Assembly (NCBI GenBank): GCA_002688185.1
Contig: NZCE01000013.1
Coordinates: 1-34,835, forward strand
Direction of reading: 5' to 3'
Source: Spirochaetales bacterium
Lineage (GTDB): Bacteria; Spirochaetota; Spirochaetia; ARS1246
DNA length: 34,835 bases
In this document: positions 25,280 to 33,195 of the stretch, piece by piece
Numbering within the stretch: position 1 is the first letter of the stretch
Layout: each line of letters starts with the position of its first letter
The notes under the pieces: generated by a model
The model's database searches: none
Seen by the model: the letters and a program-made list of their open reading frames with translations, nothing else
Told to the model about the DNA's origin: nothing
Program-made: the position numbers and the translations under genes

Positions 25280-26839
25280 ATGACAAAACGAGGACTGTTT
25301 TTTGCGATCATCGGTCTCGTTCTCTCGGTCTCTTTCGTCCGGGCAGGTGGGCAGGGCGACGCCACCGCGGCGAAAGATGAGACGGCAGAGCACTATGAGA
25401 TTACGTACGGCTGGTTCGGCGAGCGCGATTTCTCGGAGGACCCGGTTTACAATATCGTATCCGAGAAGTTCAACGTGGACATAGCGGTGGTCCCGCTGAC
25501 CCGGGGTGAGCAGAACGCTCAGGTCAATCTCATGGTCGCCTCAGGTGAGATGCCGGACACCATTTTTTTCGCGGGCCCACGAGCCCAGTACATGGAGTGG
25601 GCGCGGACCGGCGTCATTCGTGAAATACCTACGTTTCCCGATTCCAAATACCCAAACCTTTCGGCCATGTGGGACAAAATGCCGCAGGCCCCGGACCGGT
25701 ATTTGGTTGATGGAAAGCTCTACGCATGGCCAAAGTATCTTGCACAGAATCCTGTGGGCAACTGGTGGCCCACAGGATTTCTCTATCGGGCAGATTGGGC
25801 AAAAAAACTTGGTATGCATAAAGAGCAGTATACCGTCGGGGAGTTGATGGACCTTGCGCGAGCGTTTTCTGAAAAGGATCCCGCCGGTAACGGACCGGGT
25901 CGAACCATTGGATACGGTGATGACAGCCAATGGTCATACATTGTAAATGCGTATAACACATACTCGTCCCACTTTTACAGAAAGGACGGAAAGTTTATCT
26001 GGGGCGCACGGGAGCCGAGCACCCTAGAAGGTATTAAAGCGTTCAAGCGCTTGTATGATGACGGGGCATACTGGCCGGGCTTCTTTGCCGGAAAGGCGGG
26101 AGATATTAACGGGCTGTTCCACAGCGGCCTGATTGGAATCATCCAGGCAAATTACACTAGCAAAAACCTCGGGAATATGCGAATTTCTTTTGAGGATGCG
26201 AATCCTGATTTGGTTTTTGCCGATGTTGTGGAGTACATGGATGTAGTCGGACTCGACGGAAAACGGTGGACATGGGAAATGACCAATATCAGGTCGGCCA
26301 GTATTTTCCACCCAAATCTATCGGATGAGAAGCTCCACAGATTGATGAACATTATGGATTGGTGCACGACCGATGAGGCATTGAATACTCTGTTCTTTGG
26401 GGTTCCGGGTCAGGATTGGGAGATGCGGGACGGCAAGCCCGTTCACCTGTGGCCGCTAAACGACAAAGGCGTGCCGCAGCCTCCGAACTATCCGTCGAGG
26501 ATGCTTATAACCCTGGGCCAGCTCGAGGAATCCTACACATGGATCGATCCAGCGATGCAAGGAGAGCTCATGGATATGTTTATGGAACATATTACACGAC
26601 TTGGTGAGAATGACAATTTCCGAGCGACCGATCCTCTTCTGGTAACATTTGCCGGCGAAAACTGGCTCAAGCACGGGCGGGCTCTTTATTGGGAGGAGTA
26701 TTACGAGACGATAAAGCGAATCATTGCCGGTACCACCGTCGACTCGATTGAAGACGCATACAGTGCGTGGCTCAAGGAGGCAAAGCCTCGAGCGGACGCG
26801 GTGCTGGCGGAGCTCAACGGGGCAATCGGCGCGCAGTAG
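25280..26839 (+). CDS. Extracellular solute-binding protein (LplA-like, family 1)
   Basis: A 519-residue periplasmic binding protein for an ABC sugar importer. Residues 1-22 (MTKRGLFFAIIGLVLSVSFVRA) form a signal peptide, and the mature protein begins GGQGDA. There is no lipobox Cys, a pattern common in spirochaete binding proteins. The mature part has the LplA-like features YGWFGERDFSEDPVYNIV, MVASGEMPDTIFF and a Trp-rich sugar cleft. GGAGGAAG precedes the ATG. It lies 31 bp after the esterase gene. No permease genes follow, so the membrane subunits must be elsewhere or were lost. Confidence 0.92.
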   Translation: MTKRGLFFAIIGLVLSVSFVRAGGQGDATAAKDETAEHYEITYGWFGERDFSEDPVYNIVSEKFNVDIAVVPLTRGEQNAQVNLMVASGEMPDTIFFAGPRAQYMEWARTGVIREIPTFPDSKYPNLSAMWDKMPQAPDRYLVDGKLYAWPKYLAQNPVGNWWPTGFLYRADWAKKLGMHKEQYTVGELMDLARAFSEKDPAGNGPGRTIGYGDDSQWSYIVNAYNTYSSHFYRKDGKFIWGAREPSTLEGIKAFKRLYDDGAYWPGFFAGKAGDINGLFHSGLIGIIQANYTSKNLGNMRISFEDANPDLVFADVVEYMDVVGLDGKRWTWEMTNIRSASIFHPNLSDEKLHRLMNIMDWCTTDEALNTLFFGVPGQDWEMRDGKPVHLWPLNDKGVPQPPNYPSRMLITLGQLEESYTWIDPAMQGELMDMFMEHITRLGENDNFRATDPLLVTFAGENWLKHGRALYWEEYYETIKRIIAGTTVDSIEDAYSAWLKEAKPRADAVLAELNGAIGAQ

Positions 26840-26862
26840 GACCCTCTATGGGGAGTATCTGT

Positions 26863-27294
26863 ATGAAAAAACTCACCCACGATCTTGGCGCGCTTGAATG
26901 GAAAGTCCGCGGCTACTACCCGTATGAATGGCGCCTAGGCCGGACCGTTGAAATCGGAACCATGCTCCAGGGCGATGTACCGTCGATCCCGGCGACGGTC
27001 CCCGGTTCGGTGCAAAACGCACTGCGCACGGCAGTAGTTATTCCCGATTGGGAGGTAGGTCTCAACGCAAAGCCCTGCGAATGGGTGGTCACTGAAAAAT
27101 ACCGTGGTTCTTGCGGCGTGTTTCCCTGCTCGATGGATAATCCTCTTTGGCGGAGATCATCGTGGTGGATCGAATGGGATCAGTTTATCAACGAGCAAGG
27201 CCGGGAGCCCCGCAACGCCCTAGAGTACGTCACTTGGGGGCAGAAACGTCATTCCGGTGGCCGACCCTTTAGCGAACGCCGATCAAATCGTTGA
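26863..27294 (+). pseudogene. GH2-type (beta-mannosidase-like) glycosidase remnant
   Basis: A 143-codon frame whose first 85 residues are the start of a GH2 sugar-binding domain: VPGSVQNALRTAVVIPDWEVG and LNAKPCEWVVTEKY are diagnostic. Then the sequence jumps to LWRRSSWWIEWDQF and NALEYVTWGQKR, which resemble the far end of the catalytic barrel about 500 residues later in a normal protein. The end (HSGGRPFSERRSNR) has no family similarity. I infer a large internal deletion plus loss of the 3' end. It starts after GGGGAG at ATG 26863. The stop overlaps a TTG in the sulfatase frame. Confidence 0.7.
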
Positions 27295-27326
27295 CGCCAG
27301 TCAAGAGACCACCCATAATGGGGCCG

Positions 27327-28649
27327 ATGAATGTCATTTTTATCATGTCCGATCAACAGCGTCACGATTCGATTGGTCCAAAGCGACACCCCTGCGCCGA
27401 CTTTCCGAGGATGGAGAGGCTGAGATCTGAATCCGTGATATTTGACAACTTTTTTGCCTCAGCGATGGCGTGCGTCCCTTCACGTCAGGCAATGCTCTCG
27501 GGAAAACAGGAATGGATGTCCCGTAGCTGCGGGAATTGGAAGTTTTTTATGGGCGAAGATACCACCTGGATGAGCATCCTCAGGGATAACGGATATCGCT
27601 GTGTGTCGGTGGGGAAAACCCATATGGTGCATTCCGGCAGTTTTCACATCCAGGTTCCGGTGAGGAGCAGCTTTGGCAATCAAACGGGGTGGGACCACTT
27701 TCATCCGTCGGCAACCCCTGAGCCTGATGAGACGTATTTTGATATTCATACCGCCCATAGAGCCTGTGATTCCCTCAAAAAGCTCAAGGGTGGTGATCCA
27801 TTTGCCCTCTTTGTGGGCTTTCACGCTCCTCATGAACCGTACGTGATGCCTGAGCGCTATCTTGATTTTCTGAAGCCAGCCGATGCTTCCCTTCCTGAGA
27901 ATCGAAGCGTTGAAGAATACCGGCAAAAATCCACCTCATATAGAAAGCGCGTTGAGCATTTCAAGAACCTTTTTGGCGACATTGACGATGAGAAAATCCG
28001 TATTGGCATCGCCGGGCATCATTGTCTTCTGAAAATGCTGGACGATTGCCTGGGGATATTGCTCGACGAGATTGCCGCCTTGGACCTGTTGGAAGATACC
28101 CTCATTGTGTACTGCTCAGATCATGGCGATCTTCTCGGTGAGCACATGCTGTTCAACAAAGCGGCTACATTCTACGAGTCAGAGATACGCATACCAATGA
28201 TGATTAGATTCCCCACGGGAGAGCACGCCGGAAAATCGATCTCCCGGTTTGGGTCAGGCATCGATGTCCTGCCGACGCTTTTGGATATTTTAAACATCGA
28301 CCTCGAGGTACCGTTGCCTGGCTTTTCCCTCCTACCTGCAATCACGGAAGATAAGAACATACGGCCTCACGTTACCACCACTATTGTCGATGCAATGATG
28401 ATTCGTACGGAATCAGAAAAGCTATGGTACAACGTTTTGGAAGACGACGGAGAAATGTACGACCTGGAAAACGATCCCGGTGAGATGAAAAACCTTTATG
28501 GCAATCCAGGTTCATTGGACCTTAGGCGTGAGCTTTTTGAGAGGATGATTCAGTCACGAATGCGCGACGATCGTGTATACAGCCAACCCACGGTGCGGGA
28601 GCGGAGACTCCGTGAAGAGGTAAGCTCATCCAACGAACCCGAGACTTAA
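27327..28649 (+). CDS. Sulfatase, type I (second copy)
   Basis: A 440-residue sulfatase starting MNVIFIMSDQQRHDS (metal Asp9). CVPSR at residues 49-53 is the C-x-P-S-R formylglycine signature (Cys49), followed by MLSGK. SDHGDLLGEHMLFNKA supplies the second metal Asp/His and the Lys. MYDLENDPGEMKNLY near the end is typical. The frame opens 36 nt earlier at a TTG, and ATG 27318 is another option; 27327 fits family alignment best, although its ribosome site is weak. No signal peptide. It differs substantially from the sulfatase at 763, so the two probably act on different sulfate positions. Confidence 0.92.
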   Translation: MNVIFIMSDQQRHDSIGPKRHPCADFPRMERLRSESVIFDNFFASAMACVPSRQAMLSGKQEWMSRSCGNWKFFMGEDTTWMSILRDNGYRCVSVGKTHMVHSGSFHIQVPVRSSFGNQTGWDHFHPSATPEPDETYFDIHTAHRACDSLKKLKGGDPFALFVGFHAPHEPYVMPERYLDFLKPADASLPENRSVEEYRQKSTSYRKRVEHFKNLFGDIDDEKIRIGIAGHHCLLKMLDDCLGILLDEIAALDLLEDTLIVYCSDHGDLLGEHMLFNKAATFYESEIRIPMMIRFPTGEHAGKSISRFGSGIDVLPTLLDILNIDLEVPLPGFSLLPAITEDKNIRPHVTTTIVDAMMIRTESEKLWYNVLEDDGEMYDLENDPGEMKNLYGNPGSLDLRRELFERMIQSRMRDDRVYSQPTVRERRLREEVSSSNEPET

Positions 28650-28664
28650 GGCCATCGGGCGCCT

Positions 28665-29576
28665 TCACGGAACTCTTGCGCCGGTTTGGCCGGTGTAAAT
28701 CGCGTAGAGAGACGTAGTGGCGGTGATAAATAGTCTGTTGCGACGCGGCCCGCCAAACGCGAGATTTGCCACAGTTTCCGGCACCCGGATTTTGCCGAGA
28801 AGCTCTCCGTCGGGACTATAGCAATGAACGCCGTCGGCCGCGCTGGTCCACACATTGCCGTCCGTGTCTAGGCGAATGCCGTCGGGAACGCCTGGATCAA
28901 TCTCGGCGAAAACTTCTCCGCCGGTAATCTTTCGGTGTTCCGACACCCGGAAACGCCGTATATGATGCGCACCCGGATTGTTGTGAGAAATTCCGGTGTC
29001 GGCTATATATAGGCTTTTTTCATCAGGAGAAAACGCAATGCCGTTCGGCATCTGAAAATCATCGGCTACCAGCGCCACAGCGCCGCTCCCAGGATCCACG
29101 CAATAAACGTAATTCCCTCCTATTTCGCTCTCCGCCTTTTTGCCCTCGTCATCCGATAAAATCCCGTACGGTGGATCGGTAAACCAAATTGATCCGTCCG
29201 ACTTTACGGCTACATCGTTTGGCGAGTTGAGCCGTTTGCCGTCATACTTATCGGCAATAGCGGTAATTGTGCCGTCAGGCTCGGTCCGCGTGACGCTGCG
29301 GGTGCCGTGCTCACAGGTAATAAGCCTGCCCCGCAAATCCCGTGTGTTGCCGTTACTATAATTAGAAGGATCTCGGTAAGTCGAAACCCCCAAGCCTTCA
29401 ACCCACCTATACATGCGGTTATTGGGTATGTCACTCCAAACAAGAATGCCGGAGTCAGCAAAATACACCGGACCCTCGGCAAATCGCATTCCGCTATACA
29501 GATTTTCAAGCCAACTATTGCCTGGCACAAAGTTGCGAAACTTCTGATCATAGATCTCTACTTCTGGTGATTTCAT
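28665..29576 (-). CDS. SMP-30/gluconolactonase-family protein
   Basis: A 303-residue six-bladed beta-propeller lactonase. FAEGPVYF holds the first metal Glu, LNSPNDVAV the Asn, NGIAFSPDEKSLYIAD a metal Asn/Asp blade, and PDGIRLDTDGNVW the catalytic Asp. Such enzymes open aldonolactones made by sugar dehydrogenases. ATG 29576 is used; a TTG just before it is in frame. AGGGG stands upstream. No signal peptide. Convergent with the sulfatase (15 bp) and divergent from the AIM24 gene. Confidence 0.92.
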   Translation of the reverse strand: MKSPEVEIYDQKFRNFVPGNSWLENLYSGMRFAEGPVYFADSGILVWSDIPNNRMYRWVEGLGVSTYRDPSNYSNGNTRDLRGRLITCEHGTRSVTRTEPDGTITAIADKYDGKRLNSPNDVAVKSDGSIWFTDPPYGILSDDEGKKAESEIGGNYVYCVDPGSGAVALVADDFQMPNGIAFSPDEKSLYIADTGISHNNPGAHHIRRFRVSEHRKITGGEVFAEIDPGVPDGIRLDTDGNVWTSAADGVHCYSPDGELLGKIRVPETVANLAFGGPRRNRLFITATTSLYAIYTGQTGARVP

Positions 29577-29614
29577 CAATTATGCCCCTGGGTAACGGAT
29601 AAAAAAAGAACAGT

Positions 29615-29643
29615 TTGACAAATGGGAATTCATGAATCAGTAT
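29615..29643 (+). promoter_or_regulatory. Candidate promoter of the AIM24 gene
   Basis: A perfect TTGACA -35 at 29615-29620. The -10 is either CAGTAT (29638-29643, 17-bp spacer) or TATAGG (20-bp spacer), neither ideal. AGGAGAGG follows before the ATG at 29667. Confidence 0.4.
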
Positions 29644-29666
29644 AGGGAATCGAGGAGAGGACAACA

Positions 29667-30404
29667 ATGACACATGAGATAGATTTCCGTATTCTCGGCG
29701 ATGATATGCAGATCGTCGAGGTTGAGTTGGACCCGGAAGAGACAGTAATCGCGGAAGCTGGAGCTATGAATTATATGGAGGCCGGCATCAAATTCGAAAC
29801 GAAGATGGGTGACGGCTCACAGCCGAGCCAAGGATTCCTTGAGAAGATGGTCAGTGCCGGCAAGCGGCTCGTCACCGGCGAGTCCCTGTTTATGACCCAT
29901 TTTACAAACATAAAGGAGGAAAAACAGTGTGTCGCATTTGCGGCGCCGTATCCGGGAAAAATCATTTCCCTTGATCTACGCACCATTGGGGGTGAGTTTG
30001 TGTGTCAAAAAGATGCATTTCTCTGCGCGGCGATGGGCACTCACATTGAAATAACATTCAACAAAAAGCTATCCGCCGGACTGTTCGGTGGTGAGGGATT
30101 TATACTCCAAAAGCTCGTGGGTGAAGGAAAGGCCTTTGTCCACGCGGGAGGGACCGTGGTAAAGAAGGAGCTCGAAGGTGAGGAGCTTCTGGTAGATACC
30201 GGTTGCCTCGTGGGTTTTACCCAGGGCGTTTCCTATGATGTCAAAAGCGCCGGCAACATGCGATCGGCCCTCTTTGGGGGTGAGGGCATTTTTCTGGCTC
30301 ACCTGTCGGGTACCGGGACCGTCTATCTACAGAGTCTGCCGTTTGCCCGTCTCGCAAGGAGGGTATTGCAGCAGGTACCTCAAGTCGGCGACATCAAAGG
30401 GTGA
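29667..30404 (+). CDS. AIM24/TIGR00266-family protein, C-terminus frameshifted
   Basis: A 245-residue beta-rich protein of the AIM24 family: [41 protein letters not shown], then [24 protein letters not shown] and [25 protein letters not shown]. The biochemical role is unknown; the fold resembles a trimeric beta prism. The frame stops after DIKG, but the +1 frame continues [19 protein letters not shown] to a TAG ending at 30456, which is the ending I expect for this family. Either one base has been gained in the AAAGGG run (30396-30401) or a +1 shift at GGG-TGA occurs. The core domain is intact. Confidence 0.85.
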   Translation: MTHEIDFRILGDDMQIVEVELDPEETVIAEAGAMNYMEAGIKFETKMGDGSQPSQGFLEKMVSAGKRLVTGESLFMTHFTNIKEEKQCVAFAAPYPGKIISLDLRTIGGEFVCQKDAFLCAAMGTHIEITFNKKLSAGLFGGEGFILQKLVGEGKAFVHAGGTVVKKELEGEELLVDTGCLVGFTQGVSYDVKSAGNMRSALFGGEGIFLAHLSGTGTVYLQSLPFARLARRVLQQVPQVGDIKG

Positions 30405-30474
30405 AGGCTCTATTCTCGGGGGATTGGGCAGCATGATTATGGGAGATAACAAGTAGCTACAGGAGGGTACCCAA

Positions 30475-31131
30475 ATGGGCAAAATCAGGACGGCGGTGGT
30501 CACCGGCAGTCATCCGTTTGATGTAATTAATTTCCATGGCCTTTTCAGAAGTTTTCAGGACGCAGATTGCTACATTCAGCACCTCGATGATTTCGCATCA
30601 TCCGATGAGAAGACGCGAGACGCGTATGACGTAGTGTTGTTCTTTTTTATGCCTGCCGGAAAGCCGTCTGACGAGGGCGGCAACGGATACCAGGGCAAGC
30701 CGCTTTCAGCAATACGGAGGATTATCGAGCAAAAGCAGCCGATTTTTGCCCTCCATCACTCCATTTTGGCCTATCCGGACTGGCCGGAATGGGGAGAGAT
30801 CGTAGGCTACAACGAGGAAAGAAGCTTTACATTCGATAACGATCAAAGGCTTGCCCTGACTATATCAGACCCAAATCATCCCATTACAACCGGGTTGGAC
30901 TCCTGGGATTTAGTCGACGAATCATATGGGATGGCTAATCCCGTAGATTCGGCTCACATTCTGATCACCACGGATCATCCAAAAAGCATGGAGGCCATTG
31001 CATGGGTCCTCACCCATCATGGCAGCAGAGTATTCTGTTTTCAGTCCGGGCACGATGTTACAGCTTGGGCCGATCAACGGTTCAAAACCATTGTGCAGAG
31101 GGGCATTCAATGGTGTGCGGGCAGAATCTAA
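30475..31131 (+). CDS. ThuA-like domain protein
   Basis: A 218-residue protein with the ThuA (trehalose-utilisation-like, glutamine-amidotransferase-fold) pattern: HPFDVINFHGLFRSF, YDVVLFFFMPAGKPS, IFALHHSILAYPDWPEW, DPNHPITTGLDSWDLVDE, and at the end FQSGHDVTAWADQRF then GIQWCAG. No catalytic Cys of true amidotransferases is in place. Family members sit in sugar catabolism clusters and may convert keto-sugars. AGGAGGGT precedes the ATG. It follows the AIM24 gene by 18 bp if that gene's +1-frame end is used. Confidence 0.88.
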   Translation: MGKIRTAVVTGSHPFDVINFHGLFRSFQDADCYIQHLDDFASSDEKTRDAYDVVLFFFMPAGKPSDEGGNGYQGKPLSAIRRIIEQKQPIFALHHSILAYPDWPEWGEIVGYNEERSFTFDNDQRLALTISDPNHPITTGLDSWDLVDESYGMANPVDSAHILITTDHPKSMEAIAWVLTHHGSRVFCFQSGHDVTAWADQRFKTIVQRGIQWCAGRI

Positions 31132-31248
31132 CCCTCTGACTGGTTTCGCCTAAGATCTTGACTAATTGAGCTTTTTTTTGAGAACATCTTACAAAGGTTG
31201 CTATCCATGTAGCTTAGATTCATGAGGCTATGGGCTAGTACCGCACCA
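31132..31248 (+). other. Leader between the ThuA-like gene and the riboswitch aptamer
   Basis: No gene. A weak promoter-like pair is TTGAGA at 31179-31184 and TATCCA at 31203-31208 (18-bp spacer), which would start transcription just before the aptamer. The run of eight T at 31171-31178 is not preceded by a convincing hairpin. Confidence 0.35.
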
Positions 31249-31348
31249 ACGGATCAGGCGATTATCACTTTGCGATAATGGTGCCGGGCAAAAGCAGCAG
31301 GGACGAGCCTGCGGGACCGTACATATCGATTCCGCGGGCTCTTTTTTT
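31249..31348 (+). ncRNA. NiCo (czcD-motif) riboswitch with expression platform
   Basis: The conserved order of the NiCo aptamer can be followed: P1 5' ACGG (31249-31252), AT, CAGGC (31255-31259), P2 ATTATC/GATAAT (31261-31266, 31274-31279), GCCGGGC (31283-31289), a small P3, P4 GCAGG/CCTGC (31297-31301, 31308-31312), GGGA (31313-31316), and P1 3' CCGT (31317-31320). This matches the published aptamer layout as I remember it. The P4 right arm and GGGA are also the left arm of a terminator, so metal binding should block termination. The downstream gene is a CDF metal exporter, the classical partner. P1 and P3 are short. Confidence 0.75.
31305..31348 (+). terminator. Rho-independent terminator within the riboswitch platform
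   Basis: GAGCCTGCGG (31305-31314) pairs with CCGCGGGCTC (31332-31341) through ten pairs including one G-U, followed immediately by seven T (31342-31348). It ends only 25 bp before the CDF start codon, so it must be conditional. It is incompatible with the aptamer's P4 and GGGA segment. Confidence 0.85.
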
Positions 31349-31373
31349 CTAAGTCTGCAACAGGGATAGCATC

Positions 31374-32249
31374 ATGAATAAGAAAAAGCTCGGACTTGCC
31401 GAAGGCGCTGTATCTTCAATCGTCAATATAGTCTTGTTTGTGCTCAAGCTTTGGGTTGGTTTGGCTGTCGGTTCAGTCGCCATGGCAGCAGATGCATGGC
31501 ACACTTTATCAGATACTTTTACCAGTCTCGTTATTATTCTCGGATTTATCATTGGGGCTAAACCCGAAGATGCCGAACACCCGTTTGGCCATGGCAGGGC
31601 CGAATTAGTCGGTGCCATGGTAATTGGCACCCTATTGGCTGTGGTGGGGATCAATTTTTTTGCAGATTCAGTGGTGGAAATACGCGCCGGCGAGTCACGC
31701 GATTTTTCGAAGGCCGCCATCATCGTCTTTGCGCTATCCGCCATTATAAAAGAGGCCCTGGCCCAGTTTTCGCTCTGGGCGGGAAAAAAGACGAACTCCA
31801 GGGCGCTGCGGGCCGACGGTTGGCACCACAGGAGTGACGCCATTGCGTCAGCGGTCATAGTGGCAAGCAGTTTCGCGGCAAATCGGCTGCCGTGGATGGA
31901 CGGAGTGCTCGGCACGGTGGTTTCCCTTTTGATTCTTTACGCGGCCTATGAGATTTTGAGAGACGTGACAAAACAGCTTCTCGGAGAAGGCGTAAGCTCA
32001 AGAATGCGACAGCGGATTTCCTCCATTATCACTGATGAGGCGGCCGGCCCCGCGGACGCACATCATATGCATATTCATCGCTACGGCGACCATATCGAAG
32101 CCACGATGCATGTTTCCCTTCCTAATAATTATACGTTGGATGAGGCCCATTTAATCGCCGACAAAATCGAAGAGAGACTTAGAAAAGAGCTCGGCATAGA
32201 GCCGACCATTCATCTCGAACCTTCAGCCCAAGGGTCTGCCCAGCACTAG
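31374..32249 (+). CDS. Cation diffusion facilitator (CDF) metal exporter
   Basis: A 291-residue inner-membrane antiporter with about six helices. Transport-site residues are Asp40, His43 and Asp47 in ADAWHTLSD (TM2) and His151-xxx-Asp155 in DGWHHRSD (TM5). HPFGHGRAE at 69-77 is the conserved loop. The cytoplasmic dimerisation domain (about 210-291) has HHMHIHRYGDHIEATMHV and ends IHLEP. It would export a divalent metal such as Co, Ni, Zn or Mn; the upstream riboswitch points to Co/Ni. Start ATG 31374 lies 25 bp after the terminator T-run, with a modest CAGGGA ribosome site. Confidence 0.94.
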   Translation: MNKKKLGLAEGAVSSIVNIVLFVLKLWVGLAVGSVAMAADAWHTLSDTFTSLVIILGFIIGAKPEDAEHPFGHGRAELVGAMVIGTLLAVVGINFFADSVVEIRAGESRDFSKAAIIVFALSAIIKEALAQFSLWAGKKTNSRALRADGWHHRSDAIASAVIVASSFAANRLPWMDGVLGTVVSLLILYAAYEILRDVTKQLLGEGVSSRMRQRISSIITDEAAGPADAHHMHIHRYGDHIEATMHVSLPNNYTLDEAHLIADKIEERLRKELGIEPTIHLEPSAQGSAQH

Positions 32250-32256
32250 CGAAACT

Positions 32257-33195
32257 CTACCAGGAATCTATCTCCGCGAGCACCTCATCGATAGTCGGCC
32301 GGTCGGCAAAGTTTCGAGGACCGGTACCAATACGTAGGAATCTGATTACTCCATCTTTGCCGATCAGAAATACCCCCGGCGTGTTGGAGGTATCCGTATG
32401 AATCCGCATCTGAAAGGCAATTCCGTAAATCGATGAAGCCAGAAACCCTCCGTCGGCCAATACTGGAAACCCATTTCCCGCCCTCTCTTGCCACGATGCA
32501 ACACGTTGCATCTCATGGGGAATTACCACAATGATTTTTGTATTTCTTTTTTCAAACTCTTTAAGGCTGTCACGCAGCCCTTGCAGCTGTTTGCCGCAAA
32601 TGGGTCACCCATCACCGTAGAGAAAGTAGAGAGCAACCGGCTGTTTATCCCGGTAATCCAACATTGTAACTACACTCTCATCGGCAGTCGTTAGGGTAAA
32701 ATCCGGCGCAGTATTTCCAATGGCGGCTTTTCCGAGGGAGGCATCGTCTATCTTCTTGAGATCCGCCAGCGCACCGGACTCCAGGCCGGAGCTCCGCCCC
32801 AATGCTATCTCGATATGGAGCGCCACATCGGCACTATCTTCTGAGGTCACTGCCGCACCCAGGGCATCCCGGGCATCTTTGGTGCCAATCATACCGAGAG
32901 AATCGGCCGCAATCAGCCGGCAAGTCGCCCAGTCATCGGCGGAGAGAATATTGGCAAGTGCGGGCACCGTTTTTGGCTCCCGCAAAAATCCCAAAGCCCG
33001 TACGGTTAATGCCTTCACCTGTTTGTTTTCATGATGAAGGCCCTGCGACGCAGCTTCCACATCACCTTCGGCCACAATATCCCTTAGCGTGGCCGCATAC
33101 GCTTTCCAAGATTCGTCGCCTTCGATTCGAAAATCTTTTCTGTCACTTGGCCAACTCTCCGAAAATGTCTGTAGCAGGTCCGATACATTACTCAT
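32257..33195 (-). CDS. Selenoprotein: HEAT-repeat/peroxiredoxin-like fusion
   Basis: The frame is open from ATG 33195 to the stop at 32257-32259 except for a single TGA at 32605-32607. Read as Sec197, it gives LYFLYGDG-U-PICGKQL, exactly where redoxins carry their peroxidatic Cys (C-P-x-C), so the motif is U-x-x-C with Cys200. Residues about 1-140 are HEAT-like helical repeats (VKALTVRALGFLREPKTVP, LIAADSLGMIGTKDARDAL). Residues 160-312 are an AhpC/TSA fold (GNTAPDFTLTT, then LADGGFLASSIYGI, GVFLIGKDGVIRFLRIG). Total 312 residues. AAGGA stands 7 nt before the ATG, which overlaps the deiodinase-like stop by 8 bp. Probably a cytoplasmic thiol peroxidase or reductase. Confidence 0.85.

Noticed and set aside
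31165..31180. T-run after the ThuA-like gene as its terminator
   Set aside because: There is no stable GC stem immediately before the run of eight T.
32605..32607. TGA as an ordinary stop making two separate genes, or a disabling mutation
   Set aside because: It falls exactly on the catalytic Cys position, the frame is open on both sides, and the neighbouring gene shows the same at its own Sec site.
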